From an uncultured Parabacteroides sp. (GTDB taxonomy: Bacteria > Bacteroidota > Bacteroidia > Bacteroidales > Tannerellaceae): 64,000 nucleotides of DNA. Under the pieces are notes generated by a model, which saw nothing but the letters and a program-made list of their open reading frames with translations, did no database searches and was not told the origin of the DNA. The position numbers and the translations under genes were made by a program. The stretch lies in NCBI GenBank assembly GCA_949289155.1, contig CASEMX010000007.1, positions 1 to 64,000 of the forward strand, in the 5' to 3' direction. This document shows, piece after piece, positions 35,192 to 44,348 of this stretch (within the stretch, counting starts at the first letter, position 1; each line of letters opens with the position of its first letter).

Positions 35192-36012
35192 TGCCCTATC
35201 TCCTTCCAAGCGTTAATGAACGACGCCAGCGTTTCGCCCGGCTGTTCCGTTTTCATAAACGTCTCGCCAATCAGAAAGCCACGATAGCCCAGCTGTCGCA
35301 GACGGTGCGCGTCGGCAGCCGTCCGGATTCCGCTCTCCGCCACCAGCAAAGGGCAGAGCTTCGCCGTTTCCAAATGCTCCTGTATCGCCGACATCCGTTC
35401 CGCAGCATTCGCAATATCGACATGGAACGTACCTAAGTTCCGGTTATTGACGCCCAGCATATCGACCTCCGGAGAGAGATACGCGAGTTCCTCTTCCCGA
35501 TGAATCTCCAACAACACCTCCAATCCGAGTCCGTGCGCTTTGGCTGCCAACTCCCGGCACGCCTCCACCGATAATATCGCGGCAATCAGCAAAACTGCAT
35601 CCGCCCCGCACCGTTTCGCCTCATACAGTTGGTATTCGTCCAACACAAAATCCTTACGGAGCAAAGGCAAACGGACAAGCTGCCGCGCCCGTTGCAAATC
35701 CTCCAGCGAACCTCCGAAAAATGCAGTGTCCGTCAGGATAGAACAGGCAGCCGCTCCGTTATCTTCATACGCCGGAACCACATCCGCGACATCGGCTCCC
35801 GGATGCAACCAGCCTTTCGACGGACTCTTCCGTTTAAACTCCGCAATGATGCCCGTAGGCGACGATGCCAAAGCCGCCCTCATCGAACGGCACGGAACAT
35901 TCCCCGGCAATTGCTCCACCCAACCGCGCAACTCCTGCAGTGGCAGATTACCTTTCCGCTGTTCAATCTCCTTCAGCTTATGAGTTACAATCGTTTGCAA
36001 TATATCGTCCAT
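35188..36012 (-). CDS. trpC: Indole-3-glycerol phosphate synthase
   Basis: A 274-residue protein. IIAEFKRKSPSKGWLHPGAD is the signature with the catalytic lysine region, followed by LPLLRKDFVLDEYQLYEAK, VLLEIHREEEL, GVNNRNLGTFHVD and VAESGIRT, all conserved in order. It makes the indole ring. It is separate from TrpF here, not fused as in E. coli. It starts 23 bases after trpD. Confidence 0.97.
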   Translation of the reverse strand: MDDILQTIVTHKLKEIEQRKGNLPLQELRGWVEQLPGNVPCRSMRAALASSPTGIIAEFKRKSPSKGWLHPGADVADVVPAYEDNGAAACSILTDTAFFGGSLEDLQRARQLVRLPLLRKDFVLDEYQLYEAKRCGADAVLLIAAILSVEACRELAAKAHGLGLEVLLEIHREEELAYLSPEVDMLGVNNRNLGTFHVDIANAAERMSAIQEHLETAKLCPLLVAESGIRTAADAHRLRQLGYRGFLIGETFMKTEQPGETLASFINAWKEIGQ

Positions 36013-36035
36013 AGCTATTCCCTTTACCTTTAAAT

Positions 36036-37037
36036 TTACCCAGCCTGATTTATCTCCAATGCCTTACGCAGCACCTGCAACGCCCTGCCGCTCTCCAGCG
36101 ATTCCCTTGCCTCAGCCAGACACTCCTCGATGCTCTTCTCCGGACAAATCACCCGGATAGCGAACGCCGCATTCACCATCACACAATTCTTTTGCGGGAC
36201 AGTCGCCCGGTTTTCCAACACTGCATCGAAGATATGCGCCGCCTCTTCCGGTGTCTCTCCGCCATCCAAATCCGATGCTTTACAACGAGGCAATCCCAAC
36301 ATCTCCGGCGTATAAATCTTTTCTTTGTCCGCCATAGCCACCTTGAATTCATCCGTCAATGAGATTTCATCATACCCATCCAAACTATGCACCACAGCAA
36401 ACTGCGTCCCGCTCTCCTGATAGGTATAATTATAGAGCCGAAGCAACGGCAGGTTATATACGCCCAATAATTGATATGTCGGCAAGATAGGATTCACCAG
36501 CGGACCCAACATATTGAAAAAGGTTCTTACGCCCAAATGTTTCCGTACCCCGGCGACAGCCTTCAATGCCGGATTGAACAACGGAGCATGCAAATAAGCA
36601 AACCGGCAAGCCTCCATCGAACGGCGCAGTTGCCCAACGTCCGTAGTGAACCGCATCCCGTGCTGTTCCATTACATTGCTTGCCCCACTGACCGAAGTCG
36701 CACCGTAATTCCCATGCTTCACTACCGGATATCCTGCGCCGGCAACGACGAAGCAAGCCGCCGTACTAATATTAAATGTATTCTTTCCGTCACCGCCTGT
36801 GCCCACGATATCGATAGGGCGGTACTCATTCAAATCCACCGGAACGCGCATCTCCAACAACGCATCCCGAAAGCCAGCCAATTCCTCTACGCTGATATTC
36901 CGCATCAGGAACACCGTTATCAAACTGGCGACCTGTGCCTCTGTATATTTGCCGGCAGTGATTTCCTGCAGAATGCGATGCGCCTCATCTCGTCCCAAAT
37001 ATTGATGCTCGAATAAACGATATAATGTCTCTTTCAT
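36036..37037 (-). CDS. trpD: Anthranilate phosphoribosyltransferase
   Basis: A 333-residue enzyme with DIVGTGGDGKNTFNISTAAC, the PRPP-binding GTGGD loop, and VVKHGNYGATSVSGASNVME, the conserved KHGN segment; the N-terminal helical domain (residues 1-65) is normal. It is a single-domain TrpD, not fused to the glutamine amidotransferase. Spacing to trpG upstream is 42 bases. Confidence 0.97.
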   Translation of the reverse strand: MKETLYRLFEHQYLGRDEAHRILQEITAGKYTEAQVASLITVFLMRNISVEELAGFRDALLEMRVPVDLNEYRPIDIVGTGGDGKNTFNISTAACFVVAGAGYPVVKHGNYGATSVSGASNVMEQHGMRFTTDVGQLRRSMEACRFAYLHAPLFNPALKAVAGVRKHLGVRTFFNMLGPLVNPILPTYQLLGVYNLPLLRLYNYTYQESGTQFAVVHSLDGYDEISLTDEFKVAMADKEKIYTPEMLGLPRCKASDLDGGETPEEAAHIFDAVLENRATVPQKNCVMVNAAFAIRVICPEKSIEECLAEARESLESGRALQVLRKALEINQAG

Positions 37038-37079
37038 CTCTTTAAGTTTTCAAGTTTATTTACCTTTATAATCCACCAA

Positions 37080-37649
37080 TCAGGCCATCTCCAACCAATT
37101 TTGGATAATCCTTTTCCCCTGCGGAGTCAATACCGATTCCGGATGGAACTGAATACCTTTTACATCGTAGCATTTATGCCTTAATCCCATAATCTGATGT
37201 TCTTTGGTATCGACAGCTGTAATCTCCAGACAGTCCGGAAAATCCTTTCGGGAGACTACCCAAGAATGATAACGCCCCGCTGTAAATGTCTTTCCCATAC
37301 CGGAAAACAACGGTTCATCTGCCACCACCTCAACCTCCGATGTGACTCCATGATAAACCTCCGGAAGATTCAATAATCGCGCACCGAACGCCTCGCCGAT
37401 AGCTTGTTCTCCCAAGCAAATACCCAAGATGCTCTTCGTCGGCGCATAACGACGAATCAAAGGCAATAACAAGCCCGTCTCCTCCGGAATGCCCGGTCCC
37501 GGCGAAAGCAATATTTTATCATAAGCTCCGATTTCTTCCAAAGTAATCTTATCGTTACGGCGCACATCCGCCTCAACTCCTAATTCCCGCACAATATGTA
37601 ATAAATTATACGTGAACGAATCATAATTATCAAACAACAATACCTTCAT
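37080..37649 (-). CDS. trpG: Anthranilate synthase component II (glutamine amidotransferase)
   Basis: A 189-residue class I glutamine amidotransferase. DNYDSFTYNL at the N-terminus, LSPGPGIPEETG, the nucleophile cysteine in GICLGEQAIGE, and the histidine-glutamate pair in FHPESVLT are all present. It supplies ammonia to TrpE, encoded nine bases upstream. A role in folate synthesis as PabA is possible in organisms with one such subunit, but its place in the operon points to tryptophan. Confidence 0.95.
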   Translation of the reverse strand: MKVLLFDNYDSFTYNLLHIVRELGVEADVRRNDKITLEEIGAYDKILLSPGPGIPEETGLLLPLIRRYAPTKSILGICLGEQAIGEAFGARLLNLPEVYHGVTSEVEVVADEPLFSGMGKTFTAGRYHSWVVSRKDFPDCLEITAVDTKEHQIMGLRHKCYDVKGIQFHPESVLTPQGKRIIQNWLEMA

Positions 37650-37658
37650 TTTATTCCC

Positions 37659-39071
37659 TCAATTATGTAAAGCCTCTGCCAGCAAAATCGCTTTCTTCAA
37701 GGCTCCCAGTTTATTATTTACCTCTTGTAATTCTCGTTCGTCATGACTTTTCGCAACAATGCCGGCTCCTGCCTGATAATACAGGACATTGCCCCGACTG
37801 ATGAACGAGCGGATAGTAATAGCCTGATTCAAATCGCCATTCAATCCGATAAACCCGATACAGCCTCCATAGGCTGCCCGGTTATGCGGCTCTATTTCCG
37901 AAATCAATTGCATCGCCCGGACCTTCGGTGCGCCGCTTAACGTCCCTGCCGGGAATGTATCGATAAAAGTCTTGATAGAAGAGCTGTCCGCATTAATTTT
38001 ACCGGAAACACGCGAGACCAAATGAATCACATGACTATAATATTGCACCTCTTTATAGAAATCTACATGCACCTCATGGGCATTCCGCGATAAATCATTG
38101 CGAGCCAAATCGACCAACATAACATGTTCGGCATTTTCTTTCGGGTCTTTCAGCAATTCTTCTACCCGTTGCTTATCTATTTCCACATTTCCTGTGCGGA
38201 AAGCCGTACCTGCAATGGGGTCGATATTCGCAATTCCATCCGTCACTTTGCAATGCGTTTCCGGAGAAGAGCCGAATATGCGGAAACCTCCGAAATCAAA
38301 ATAAAACAGATAAGGCGACGGATTCACACTTCGTAAGGCGCGATAAACTTTAAAATCATCTCCCGTAAAAGGTTGTTCGAATCGCCGGCTCAAAACAATT
38401 TGGAAAACATCGCCGCGTAAACAGTGCCGGATGCCTTCGCGTACCATCGCTTTGTACTGTTCATCTGTAATAGGAGACGATTCTTCCCCTTGCCGATGAA
38501 AATTGTAAGAAGCATAGTTCCGATTGTCGATGCACGTTTCCAATTCATTCAGATGACTCGTTTCGCCCTCCTTTAATAATTCCACTAAAGTCAGTTCATT
38601 GCGAAAATGGTCGAATATAATCAGATATTTATAAAGGATATAAAGAATATCCGGCGCATCGTTTTCAGCATGGTGCGACTCTTTTACCGGAATCGGTTCA
38701 AAATAGCGGACAGCATCGAAAGCCGTATAGCCAAACAATCCGCACCGTCCGGCATCTTCTCCTTCGACTTGAAAGCAACGAATGAACTCGTTCAACGCAT
38801 CTTCTACCCGATAAGAGACAACGTCCAAGGGTTTAACCTTCCGGCTCCCATCAGGAAATTCAAAAGTCACTTCATCATTATTTACACCAAATTGAGCCAG
38901 TGGATGCAAGGCGATAAATGAAAGGCTATTCTCATTCCCATGAAAATCCGAGCTTTCCAATAGTGCTGATTTAGGATAATTGTCACGGACTTTCAAATAA
39001 ATGCCGACCGGTGTCTGCAAATCTCCCAACACCCGACGCACCGTCGTTCGATAATAATACGTATTCATCAT
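37659..39071 (-). CDS. trpE: Anthranilate synthase component I
   Basis: A 470-residue chorismate-using enzyme. The N-terminal LLESSDFHGNENSLSF is the LLES element that forms the feedback site for tryptophan, so the enzyme is likely inhibited by the end product as well as controlled by attenuation. The C-terminal catalytic block includes VNPSPYLFYFDFGGFRIFGS, DPIAGTAFRTG, LVDLARNDLSRNA, FPAGTLSGAPKVRAMQLI and YYQAGAGIVAKSHDE, all diagnostic. Two adjacent ATG codons can serve as start. It lies 12 bases after trpB. Confidence 0.97.
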   Translation of the reverse strand: MMNTYYYRTTVRRVLGDLQTPVGIYLKVRDNYPKSALLESSDFHGNENSLSFIALHPLAQFGVNNDEVTFEFPDGSRKVKPLDVVSYRVEDALNEFIRCFQVEGEDAGRCGLFGYTAFDAVRYFEPIPVKESHHAENDAPDILYILYKYLIIFDHFRNELTLVELLKEGETSHLNELETCIDNRNYASYNFHRQGEESSPITDEQYKAMVREGIRHCLRGDVFQIVLSRRFEQPFTGDDFKVYRALRSVNPSPYLFYFDFGGFRIFGSSPETHCKVTDGIANIDPIAGTAFRTGNVEIDKQRVEELLKDPKENAEHVMLVDLARNDLSRNAHEVHVDFYKEVQYYSHVIHLVSRVSGKINADSSSIKTFIDTFPAGTLSGAPKVRAMQLISEIEPHNRAAYGGCIGFIGLNGDLNQAITIRSFISRGNVLYYQAGAGIVAKSHDERELQEVNNKLGALKKAILLAEALHN

Positions 39072-39083
39072 CTCTTCTTCTAT

Positions 39084-40268
39084 TTATTGGTTCATCGCTT
39101 TAATATAAGTCTCCATATCTTTATCGCCCCTTCCGGAAACCGTCAGCACGACTATATCCTCCGGGCGGAATTGTATCTTCGGCAATACGCCCAACGCATG
39201 CGAACTCTCCAAGGCAGGAATGATTCCTTCGATGCGCGTCAAAAGAAAAGCCGCTTCAAGAGCTTCATCATCATTAACGGCAATCACTTGCGCCCGATGT
39301 GTGGCTGCTAAATTCGCATGCATCGGTCCGATTCCCGGATAATCCAATCCGGCAGATATAGAATAGGGTTCCTCTATCTGCCCGTCTTCATTCTGGATAA
39401 CGTATGTACGCGCTCCATGAATAATTCCTTTCTTCCCCAGTTGGATTGTTGCCGCCGTCTTGCCAGATAAAACTCCCAATCCACCGGCCTCCGCCAAAAC
39501 AATTTTCACACGGGAATCATCCAAATAATGGTAAATCGTCCCTGCGGCATTGCTTCCGCCTCCAACACAAGCAATCAAATAGTCTGGATAATCCCGTCCT
39601 TCATGTTCTTTCAATTGTTCCCGGATTTCTTTACTGATTATCGACTGCAACTTAGCCACCATATCCGGATAAGGGTGCGGACCGACAGTCGAACCGATGA
39701 TATAATAAGTATCCGCCGGATGGCAACACCAGTCGCGGATTGCCTCGTTTGTCGCATCTTTCAAGGTCATATTTCCCGAAGTAACCGGGACCACTCTGGC
39801 TCCGAGCATTTCCATTTTCTGCACATTGATATGTTGCCGCTCGACATCCGTTTTTCCCATATAAACTACGCATTCCAATCCTAACAAAGCACAGGCTGTC
39901 GCCGTCGCTACCCCATGTTGTCCGGCCCCGGTCTCCGCAATAATTCGCGTCTTTCCCATGCGCTGCGCCAACAATGCCTGTCCTAAAGCATTATTTATCT
40001 TATGTGCTCCCGTATGGTTCAAGTCTTCCCGCTTCAAATAGATTTTACAACCATAATGTCCGCTTAATCGCCGAGCAAAATAGAGCGGTGACGGACGCCC
40101 TACGTAATCTTTCAGCAATCGTCCATACTCCCGACGAAAAGAATCGTCTTCCAAGATGGACAAATAATTCTCTCGCAATGTTTCCACACACCGATGAAGA
40201 ATTTCCGGGATATACGCCCCGCCAAACTCACCATAATAACCATTTTCATCAATTTGATACGTTCTCAT
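39084..40268 (-). CDS. trpB: Tryptophan synthase beta subunit
   Basis: A 394-residue PLP enzyme. YLKREDLNHTGAHKINNALG carries the PLP lysine, Lys90, ETGAGQHGVATATACALLGL the substrate loop, and CVGGGSNAAGTIYHY the phosphate-binding glycines. It joins indole to serine. It is the first structural gene and starts about 39 bases after the attenuator hairpin, so transcription of the whole operon passes through that control point. Confidence 0.98.
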   Translation of the reverse strand: MRTYQIDENGYYGEFGGAYIPEILHRCVETLRENYLSILEDDSFRREYGRLLKDYVGRPSPLYFARRLSGHYGCKIYLKREDLNHTGAHKINNALGQALLAQRMGKTRIIAETGAGQHGVATATACALLGLECVVYMGKTDVERQHINVQKMEMLGARVVPVTSGNMTLKDATNEAIRDWCCHPADTYYIIGSTVGPHPYPDMVAKLQSIISKEIREQLKEHEGRDYPDYLIACVGGGSNAAGTIYHYLDDSRVKIVLAEAGGLGVLSGKTAATIQLGKKGIIHGARTYVIQNEDGQIEEPYSISAGLDYPGIGPMHANLAATHRAQVIAVNDDEALEAAFLLTRIEGIIPALESSHALGVLPKIQFRPEDIVVLTVSGRGDKDMETYIKAMNQ

Positions 40269-40306
40269 ATTTGTTCTTTTTTATTTGTTTCAAAATCTCT
40301 TAAACG

Positions 40307-40341
40307 AAAAAAGCGGTCTGCCGCAAGTGCGACAGACCGCT
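40307..40341 (-). terminator. trp attenuator terminator
   Basis: On the minus strand AGCGGTCTG (40341-40333) pairs with CAGACCGCT (40320-40312), with a GC-rich inner helix, followed by TTTTTT. It lies between the leader peptide and trpB, where a conditional terminator is expected. The partner strand of an antiterminator is not clear to me by eye. Confidence 0.85.
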
Positions 40342-40392
40342 TTTTATTTTATATCCTTTCGTATATACATATAGGCCTTCGTCTCTTACGAC

Positions 40393-40449
40393 TTATTCAA
40401 GTTGTACGAGGCGCCACCACCAATATGTATTTACTATAAATGTATTCAT
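40393..40449 (-). CDS. trpL: trp operon leader peptide with three consecutive Trp codons
   Basis: An 18-codon frame reads MNTFIVNTYWWWRLVQLE and then TAA. Three adjacent TGG codons at residues 10-12 make it a sensor of charged tRNA-Trp. A consensus promoter lies about 30 bases upstream and a strong intrinsic terminator lies 52 bases downstream, followed by trpB. This is the arrangement of ribosome-mediated attenuation and fits what is known as the Bacteroid-trp RNA motif, in which short Trp-rich frames precede trp genes in Bacteroidetes. A helix GCCTCGT/ACGAaGGC just after the Trp codons may be the pause or protector hairpin. Confidence 0.85.
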   Translation of the reverse strand: MNTFIVNTYWWWRLVQLE

Positions 40450-40475
40450 TTTTTCTTTTTCCTATTAATTCGACG

Positions 40476-40507
40476 CAAATATAGAGCATCTCCTAATATC
40501 TTGCAAG
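40476..40507 (-). promoter_or_regulatory. Promoter of the trp operon
   Basis: On the minus strand CTTG (40507-40504), a 20-base spacer and TATATTTG (40483-40476), placing the start of transcription about 20 bases before the leader peptide ATG. Confidence 0.6.
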
Positions 40508-40611
40508 AAAAACATCCATTATTTTGAAAAAAATTTCAGGAGACTCATCTATAAATTTGTCGCCATAAAACCAAGGGCTACTTTTTCACATGCCTTTATT
40601 CATAAAAGCCG

Positions 40612-40619
40612 TATCTTTG
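40612..40619 (+). promoter_or_regulatory. -7 promoter box for topB
   Basis: TATCTTTG followed by CATCC, 28 bases before the topB ATG; the -33 box is weak. Confidence 0.5.
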
Positions 40620-40646
40620 CATCCGGATAAAATAAGGTAAATAGTA

Positions 40647-42686
40647 ATGAAAGTTTGTATTGCCGAAAAGCCCAGTGTGGCTCGTGAAATTGCGGAAGTA
40701 TTAGGAGCAACAAAAAAAATGGATGGTTACATAGAAGGAAACGGTTATCAAGTAACTTGGACCTTCGGACATTTGTGTACATTGAAAGAGCCGCACGATT
40801 ATACTCCAGAATGGAAACGATGGGCTTTATCCTATTTACCAATGGTTCCGCCGCGCTTCGGCATTAAGCTGATTCCTAATCCAACATACGAACAGCAGTT
40901 CAAAATCATCGAATCGCTCATGCAAAATGCGGAAATGATTATCAATTGCGGCGATGCCGGACAAGAAGGCGAACTGATTCAACGCTGGGTCATGCAAAAA
41001 GCCGGAGCAAAATGTCCGGTATATCGGCTGTGGATTTCGTCATTGACCGAAGAAGCTATCCGCGAAGGATTCCAGCAACTGAAGGAGCAATCGGAATTTA
41101 ATCGGCTGTATGAAGCCGGACTCTCAAGGGCTATCGGAGACTGGCTATTGGGAATGAACGCCACACGGCTCTATACTTTGCGCTATGGGCAAAACCGGCA
41201 AATATTATCCATCGGTCGCGTCCAAACTCCCACTTTGGCTTTGATAGTAAACCGGCAAAACGAAATCGAAAATTTCAAACCGGAGCCTTATTGGGAATTG
41301 AAAACGCTGTACCGTGGCGTTACTTTCTCGGCGACCAAAGGGAAATTTACCCGCAAAGAGGAGGGTGAAGCATTTCTCGAAACTGTGCGTAACGCAGATT
41401 TCACCGTTACCGATGTTTCCGAGAAGAAAGGGAAAGAATATGCTCCGCGTCTGTTCGACTTGACCTCTTTGCAGGTTGAATGTAACAAGAAGTTTGCCTT
41501 TACTGCCGATGAAACATTGAAATTAATCCAATCACTTTATGAAAAGAAGGTCACGACCTACCCTCGCGTCGATACTACGTTCTTAAGCGATGATATTTAT
41601 CCGAAAGTTCCGGCGACATTGAATGGTCTGGCGGATTATGCGGAACTCACGGCTCCTTTAAAGGGCATCAAACTCCCGAAATCGAAACGGGTATTCGACA
41701 ATTCCAAAGTAACGGACCACCATGCCATTATACCGACGGGGGTCGCAGCCCGCAACTTGACCGAGAATGAACGAAAAGTATATGACCTTATCGCCCGCCG
41801 ATTCATCGCGGTTTTTTATCCGGACTGCGAAATCTCGACAACGACCGTATTAGGGAAAGTAGATAAGGTGGAATTCAAAGCAACAGGCAAACAGATATTG
41901 AAACCGGGCTGGCGTGTCGTATTCGGAGCCGAACAAAAAGATACAGAAACCGAATCTCCTTCCGATGAAGAGGGGGTATTGCCTGAATTTGTAAAAGGAG
42001 AAAGCGGCCCTCATCAACCTATTTTAAAGGAAACATGGACAACTCCACCGAAGCCCTATACTGAAGCGACACTTCTTCGGGCAATGGAAACGGCGGGTAA
42101 ATTAGTCGATAACGACGAACTCCGTGATGCGTTGAAAGAAAACGGTATCGGAAGACCTTCTACCCGCGCGGCTATCATCGAGACGTTGTTCAAACGGAAT
42201 TATATCCGAAAAGAACGTAAAAACCTTTTTCCTACGGCTACGGGGAAAGAGTTAATCGGCATTATCCAAGAGGAATTGCTCAAAAGCGCGGAACTGACCG
42301 GACTGTGGGAAAAGAAATTGCGCCAAATAGAAAAGGGGACTTACGAAGCCCGTACGTTCCTTGAAGAATTGAAACAGATGGTCAATCAAATTGTCCTCAA
42401 TGTGCTCTCTGACCAGACCGGGCGGAGCATCACCATCGAGCAGAAACAGGAACCGGAAAAGGCTGAACCGAACAAAAAGACCAAAAAAGAACGCAAATCG
42501 CGCAAGAAAACGGCAAAACCCATCTGCCCATTATGCAAAAAGGGTTCCATTTTAAGAGGAAAAACAGCCTATGGATGCTCGGAATACAAGAATGGCTGTA
42601 CGTTCCGATTGGATTATGCTACCTACGGAGCAGACCTTTCCGACGAGCAACTGGCAGAGGTCATCAAAAATCTCCCGATTTCTTAA
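40647..42686 (+). CDS. topB: DNA topoisomerase III (type IA)
   Basis: A 679-residue topoisomerase. The TOPRIM domain opens with MKVCIAEKPSVAREIAEVLG and contains NCGDAGQEGELI, in which Asp and Glu bind Mg2+. SIGRVQTPTLALIVNRQ follows, and the active-site tyrosine is in KVTTYPRVDTTFLS. The C-terminus has a basic linker rich in Lys/Arg and one zinc-ribbon-like segment CPLCKKGS...YGCSEYKNGC. Proteins of this size in Bacteroidetes are found both in the core chromosome and on conjugative elements; no other mobile-element gene is near, so this looks chromosomal. It decatenates and relaxes single-strand-containing DNA. Confidence 0.95.
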   Translation: MKVCIAEKPSVAREIAEVLGATKKMDGYIEGNGYQVTWTFGHLCTLKEPHDYTPEWKRWALSYLPMVPPRFGIKLIPNPTYEQQFKIIESLMQNAEMIINCGDAGQEGELIQRWVMQKAGAKCPVYRLWISSLTEEAIREGFQQLKEQSEFNRLYEAGLSRAIGDWLLGMNATRLYTLRYGQNRQILSIGRVQTPTLALIVNRQNEIENFKPEPYWELKTLYRGVTFSATKGKFTRKEEGEAFLETVRNADFTVTDVSEKKGKEYAPRLFDLTSLQVECNKKFAFTADETLKLIQSLYEKKVTTYPRVDTTFLSDDIYPKVPATLNGLADYAELTAPLKGIKLPKSKRVFDNSKVTDHHAIIPTGVAARNLTENERKVYDLIARRFIAVFYPDCEISTTTVLGKVDKVEFKATGKQILKPGWRVVFGAEQKDTETESPSDEEGVLPEFVKGESGPHQPILKETWTTPPKPYTEATLLRAMETAGKLVDNDELRDALKENGIGRPSTRAAIIETLFKRNYIRKERKNLFPTATGKELIGIIQEELLKSAELTGLWEKKLRQIEKGTYEARTFLEELKQMVNQIVLNVLSDQTGRSITIEQKQEPEKAEPNKKTKKERKSRKKTAKPICPLCKKGSILRGKTAYGCSEYKNGCTFRLDYATYGADLSDEQLAEVIKNLPIS

Positions 42687-42727
42687 ATAGTTTTCCTTTC
42701 AATAGTTAAAATAGAATAGAAATGTGT

Positions 42728-42870
42728 TTTCCCGGAAGCGGGGAAATGCATTTCAATTTTGTTTTATACTTTCCCAGATGCGGGAAAACGTATTTCAATT
42801 TTATTCCATACTTTCCCAGATGCGGGAAAACGTATTTCAATTTTATTCTATACTTTCCCAGATGCGGGAA
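42728..42870. repeat. Palindromic tandem array, 4 units of exactly 42 bp (array 9)
   Basis: The hairpin TTTCCC-agatgc-GGGAAA begins at 42728, 42770, 42812 and 42854, each 42 bp apart, joined by ACGTATTTCAATTTTATTC-type linkers. The first unit is diverged (TTTCCCGGAAGCGGGGAAA) yet still pairs. It fills the convergent gap between topB and the serine palmitoyltransferase gene. Confidence 0.92.
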
Positions 42871-42890
42871 TGTATATTTTAGATACAAAA

Positions 42891-42918
42891 AAAGGATGTG
42901 CCGAAAGACACACCCTTT
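42891..42918. terminator. Hairpin terminator between topB and spt
   Basis: AAAGGaTGTG (42891-42900) pairs with CACAcCCTTT (42909-42918), with A and T runs flanking on both strands. Confidence 0.6.
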
Positions 42919-42948
42919 TCTACCTCTTTTTGTCCAAATAAATCTAAT

Positions 42949-44136
42949 TTATGGAATCAGATGATGCTTACGGAAAATCTTCTGAATAGATTCCAACGCA
43001 CGGTCTAATTGCTCCTGCGTATGCGTGGCCATCAATGAGAAACGAATCAAAGTATCTTCCGGAGCAACTGCCGGAGAAACCACAGGATTCACAAAGATGC
43101 CATCCTCGAACAATTCTTTTACAATTAAAAACGTCAAATCGTTATTACGGATAAATAACGGAATGATAGGAGTCTCCGTATGTCCGATTTCGCAACCCAT
43201 ATTGCGGAAACCATCCAATGCATAATGCGTCAATTTCCACAGATGCTCGATACGCTCCGGTTCATTCAGCATAATATCCAATGCTGCACCCGCTGCAGCC
43301 GTTGCAGCCGGCGTATTGCTGGCACTGAAAATATAAGAACGGGAATTATGGCGCAAATAATTGATTGTCGCTTTATCAGCAGCGATGAATCCTCCGATAG
43401 AAGCCAACGATTTGGAGAATGTTCCCATAATCAAATCGACATCGTTCGTCAATCCGAAATGATTGCACGTTCCGCGCCCATGATCACCAAGAACGCCGAT
43501 TCCGTGTGCTTCATCCACCATAACACTGGCATTATATTTTTTTGCCAAAGCTACGATTTCCGGAAGTTTTGCAATATCGCCTTCCATGCTGAATACGCCA
43601 TCGATAACGATTAACTTGACTTTATCAGGTTCACACTTCTGAAGTTGTTTCTCCAACGATTCCATATCGTTGTGTTTATACTTCAACTTCGTAGAAAAAG
43701 ATAGGCGATGTCCTTCGATAATAGAAGCATGGTCCAATTCATCCCAAAGGATATAATCTTCACGACCGGTAATACAAGAAACAACGCCCAAGTTCACTTG
43801 GAAACCCGTAGAAAACACAATAGCTTCCTCTTTACCTACGAACTCAGCCAAGCGTTTTTCCAATTGGACATGCAAATCCAATGTTCCATTTAAGAAGCGA
43901 GAGCCCGCACAACCGGTTCCGTATTTCTTAATCGCTTCGATTGCTGCTTCTTTTACTTTCGGATGGTTGGTCAATCCTAAATAGGCATTCGAGCCAAACA
44001 TCAACACTTTCTTTCCATTGATGGTAACTTCAGTATCTTGATCGCTTTCTATCATTCTAAAATAAGGATAGATACCAGCTGCCATTGCTCGTTGCGGAGC
44101 ATCATACTTTACTAATTTCTCTTGTAAAAGTCCCAT
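42949..44136 (-). CDS. spt: Serine palmitoyltransferase
   Basis: A 395-residue alpha-oxoamine synthase. Conserved blocks: NAYLGLTNHP, GTGCAGSRFLNGTLDLHVQL, DELDHASIIEG, MVDEAHGIGVLG and the PLP lysine Lys242 in GTFSKSLASIGGF. From memory, the start MGLLQEKLVKYD and the body closely resemble characterised Bacteroides serine palmitoyltransferases rather than glycine C-acetyltransferase or BioF, and the phylum makes sphingolipids. It condenses serine with an acyl-CoA, the first step of sphingolipid synthesis. It is divergent from a lipid kinase gene. The alternative, 2-amino-3-ketobutyrate CoA ligase, is less likely but not excluded by motifs alone. Confidence 0.85.
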   Translation of the reverse strand: MGLLQEKLVKYDAPQRAMAAGIYPYFRMIESDQDTEVTINGKKVLMFGSNAYLGLTNHPKVKEAAIEAIKKYGTGCAGSRFLNGTLDLHVQLEKRLAEFVGKEEAIVFSTGFQVNLGVVSCITGREDYILWDELDHASIIEGHRLSFSTKLKYKHNDMESLEKQLQKCEPDKVKLIVIDGVFSMEGDIAKLPEIVALAKKYNASVMVDEAHGIGVLGDHGRGTCNHFGLTNDVDLIMGTFSKSLASIGGFIAADKATINYLRHNSRSYIFSASNTPAATAAAGAALDIMLNEPERIEHLWKLTHYALDGFRNMGCEIGHTETPIIPLFIRNNDLTFLIVKELFEDGIFVNPVVSPAVAPEDTLIRFSLMATHTQEQLDRALESIQKIFRKHHLIP

Positions 44137-44238
44137 ATTATTGTATGAAGAGAATTTAATTTATCCACATAACTGTTTTATAAGAACTTGGATTAATGCT
44201 AATCCGCGAATTCCTGTTTATCTATCAGCGAATTCAGC

Positions 44239-44246
44239 CGCAAAAG
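44239..44246 (-). promoter_or_regulatory. -7 promoter box for spt
   Basis: TACTTTTG on the minus strand, about 103 bases before the spt ATG, which gives an unusually long leader. A TTTG lies 23 bases further upstream, slightly too far. Confidence 0.4.
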
Positions 44247-44301
44247 TAGTAATTTTTTCACTTCTTCTATTCAAAAGGCTTAAAAGTTTTATTAAAAGCA
44301 G

Positions 44302-44309
44302 TATTTTTG
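44302..44309 (+). promoter_or_regulatory. -7 promoter box for the lipid kinase gene
   Basis: TATTTTTG, 40 bases before the ATG; no clear -33 TTTG. Confidence 0.4.
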
Positions 44310-44348
44310 TTGCCGCAAAATGTAGGAATAGCAGAAAAAGGTTATTAA

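Noticed and set aside
40647-42686. topB as part of an integrated conjugative element
   Set aside because: Bacteroidetes elements often carry a topB, but there is no integrase, relaxase, tra gene, att repeat or tRNA junction near it.
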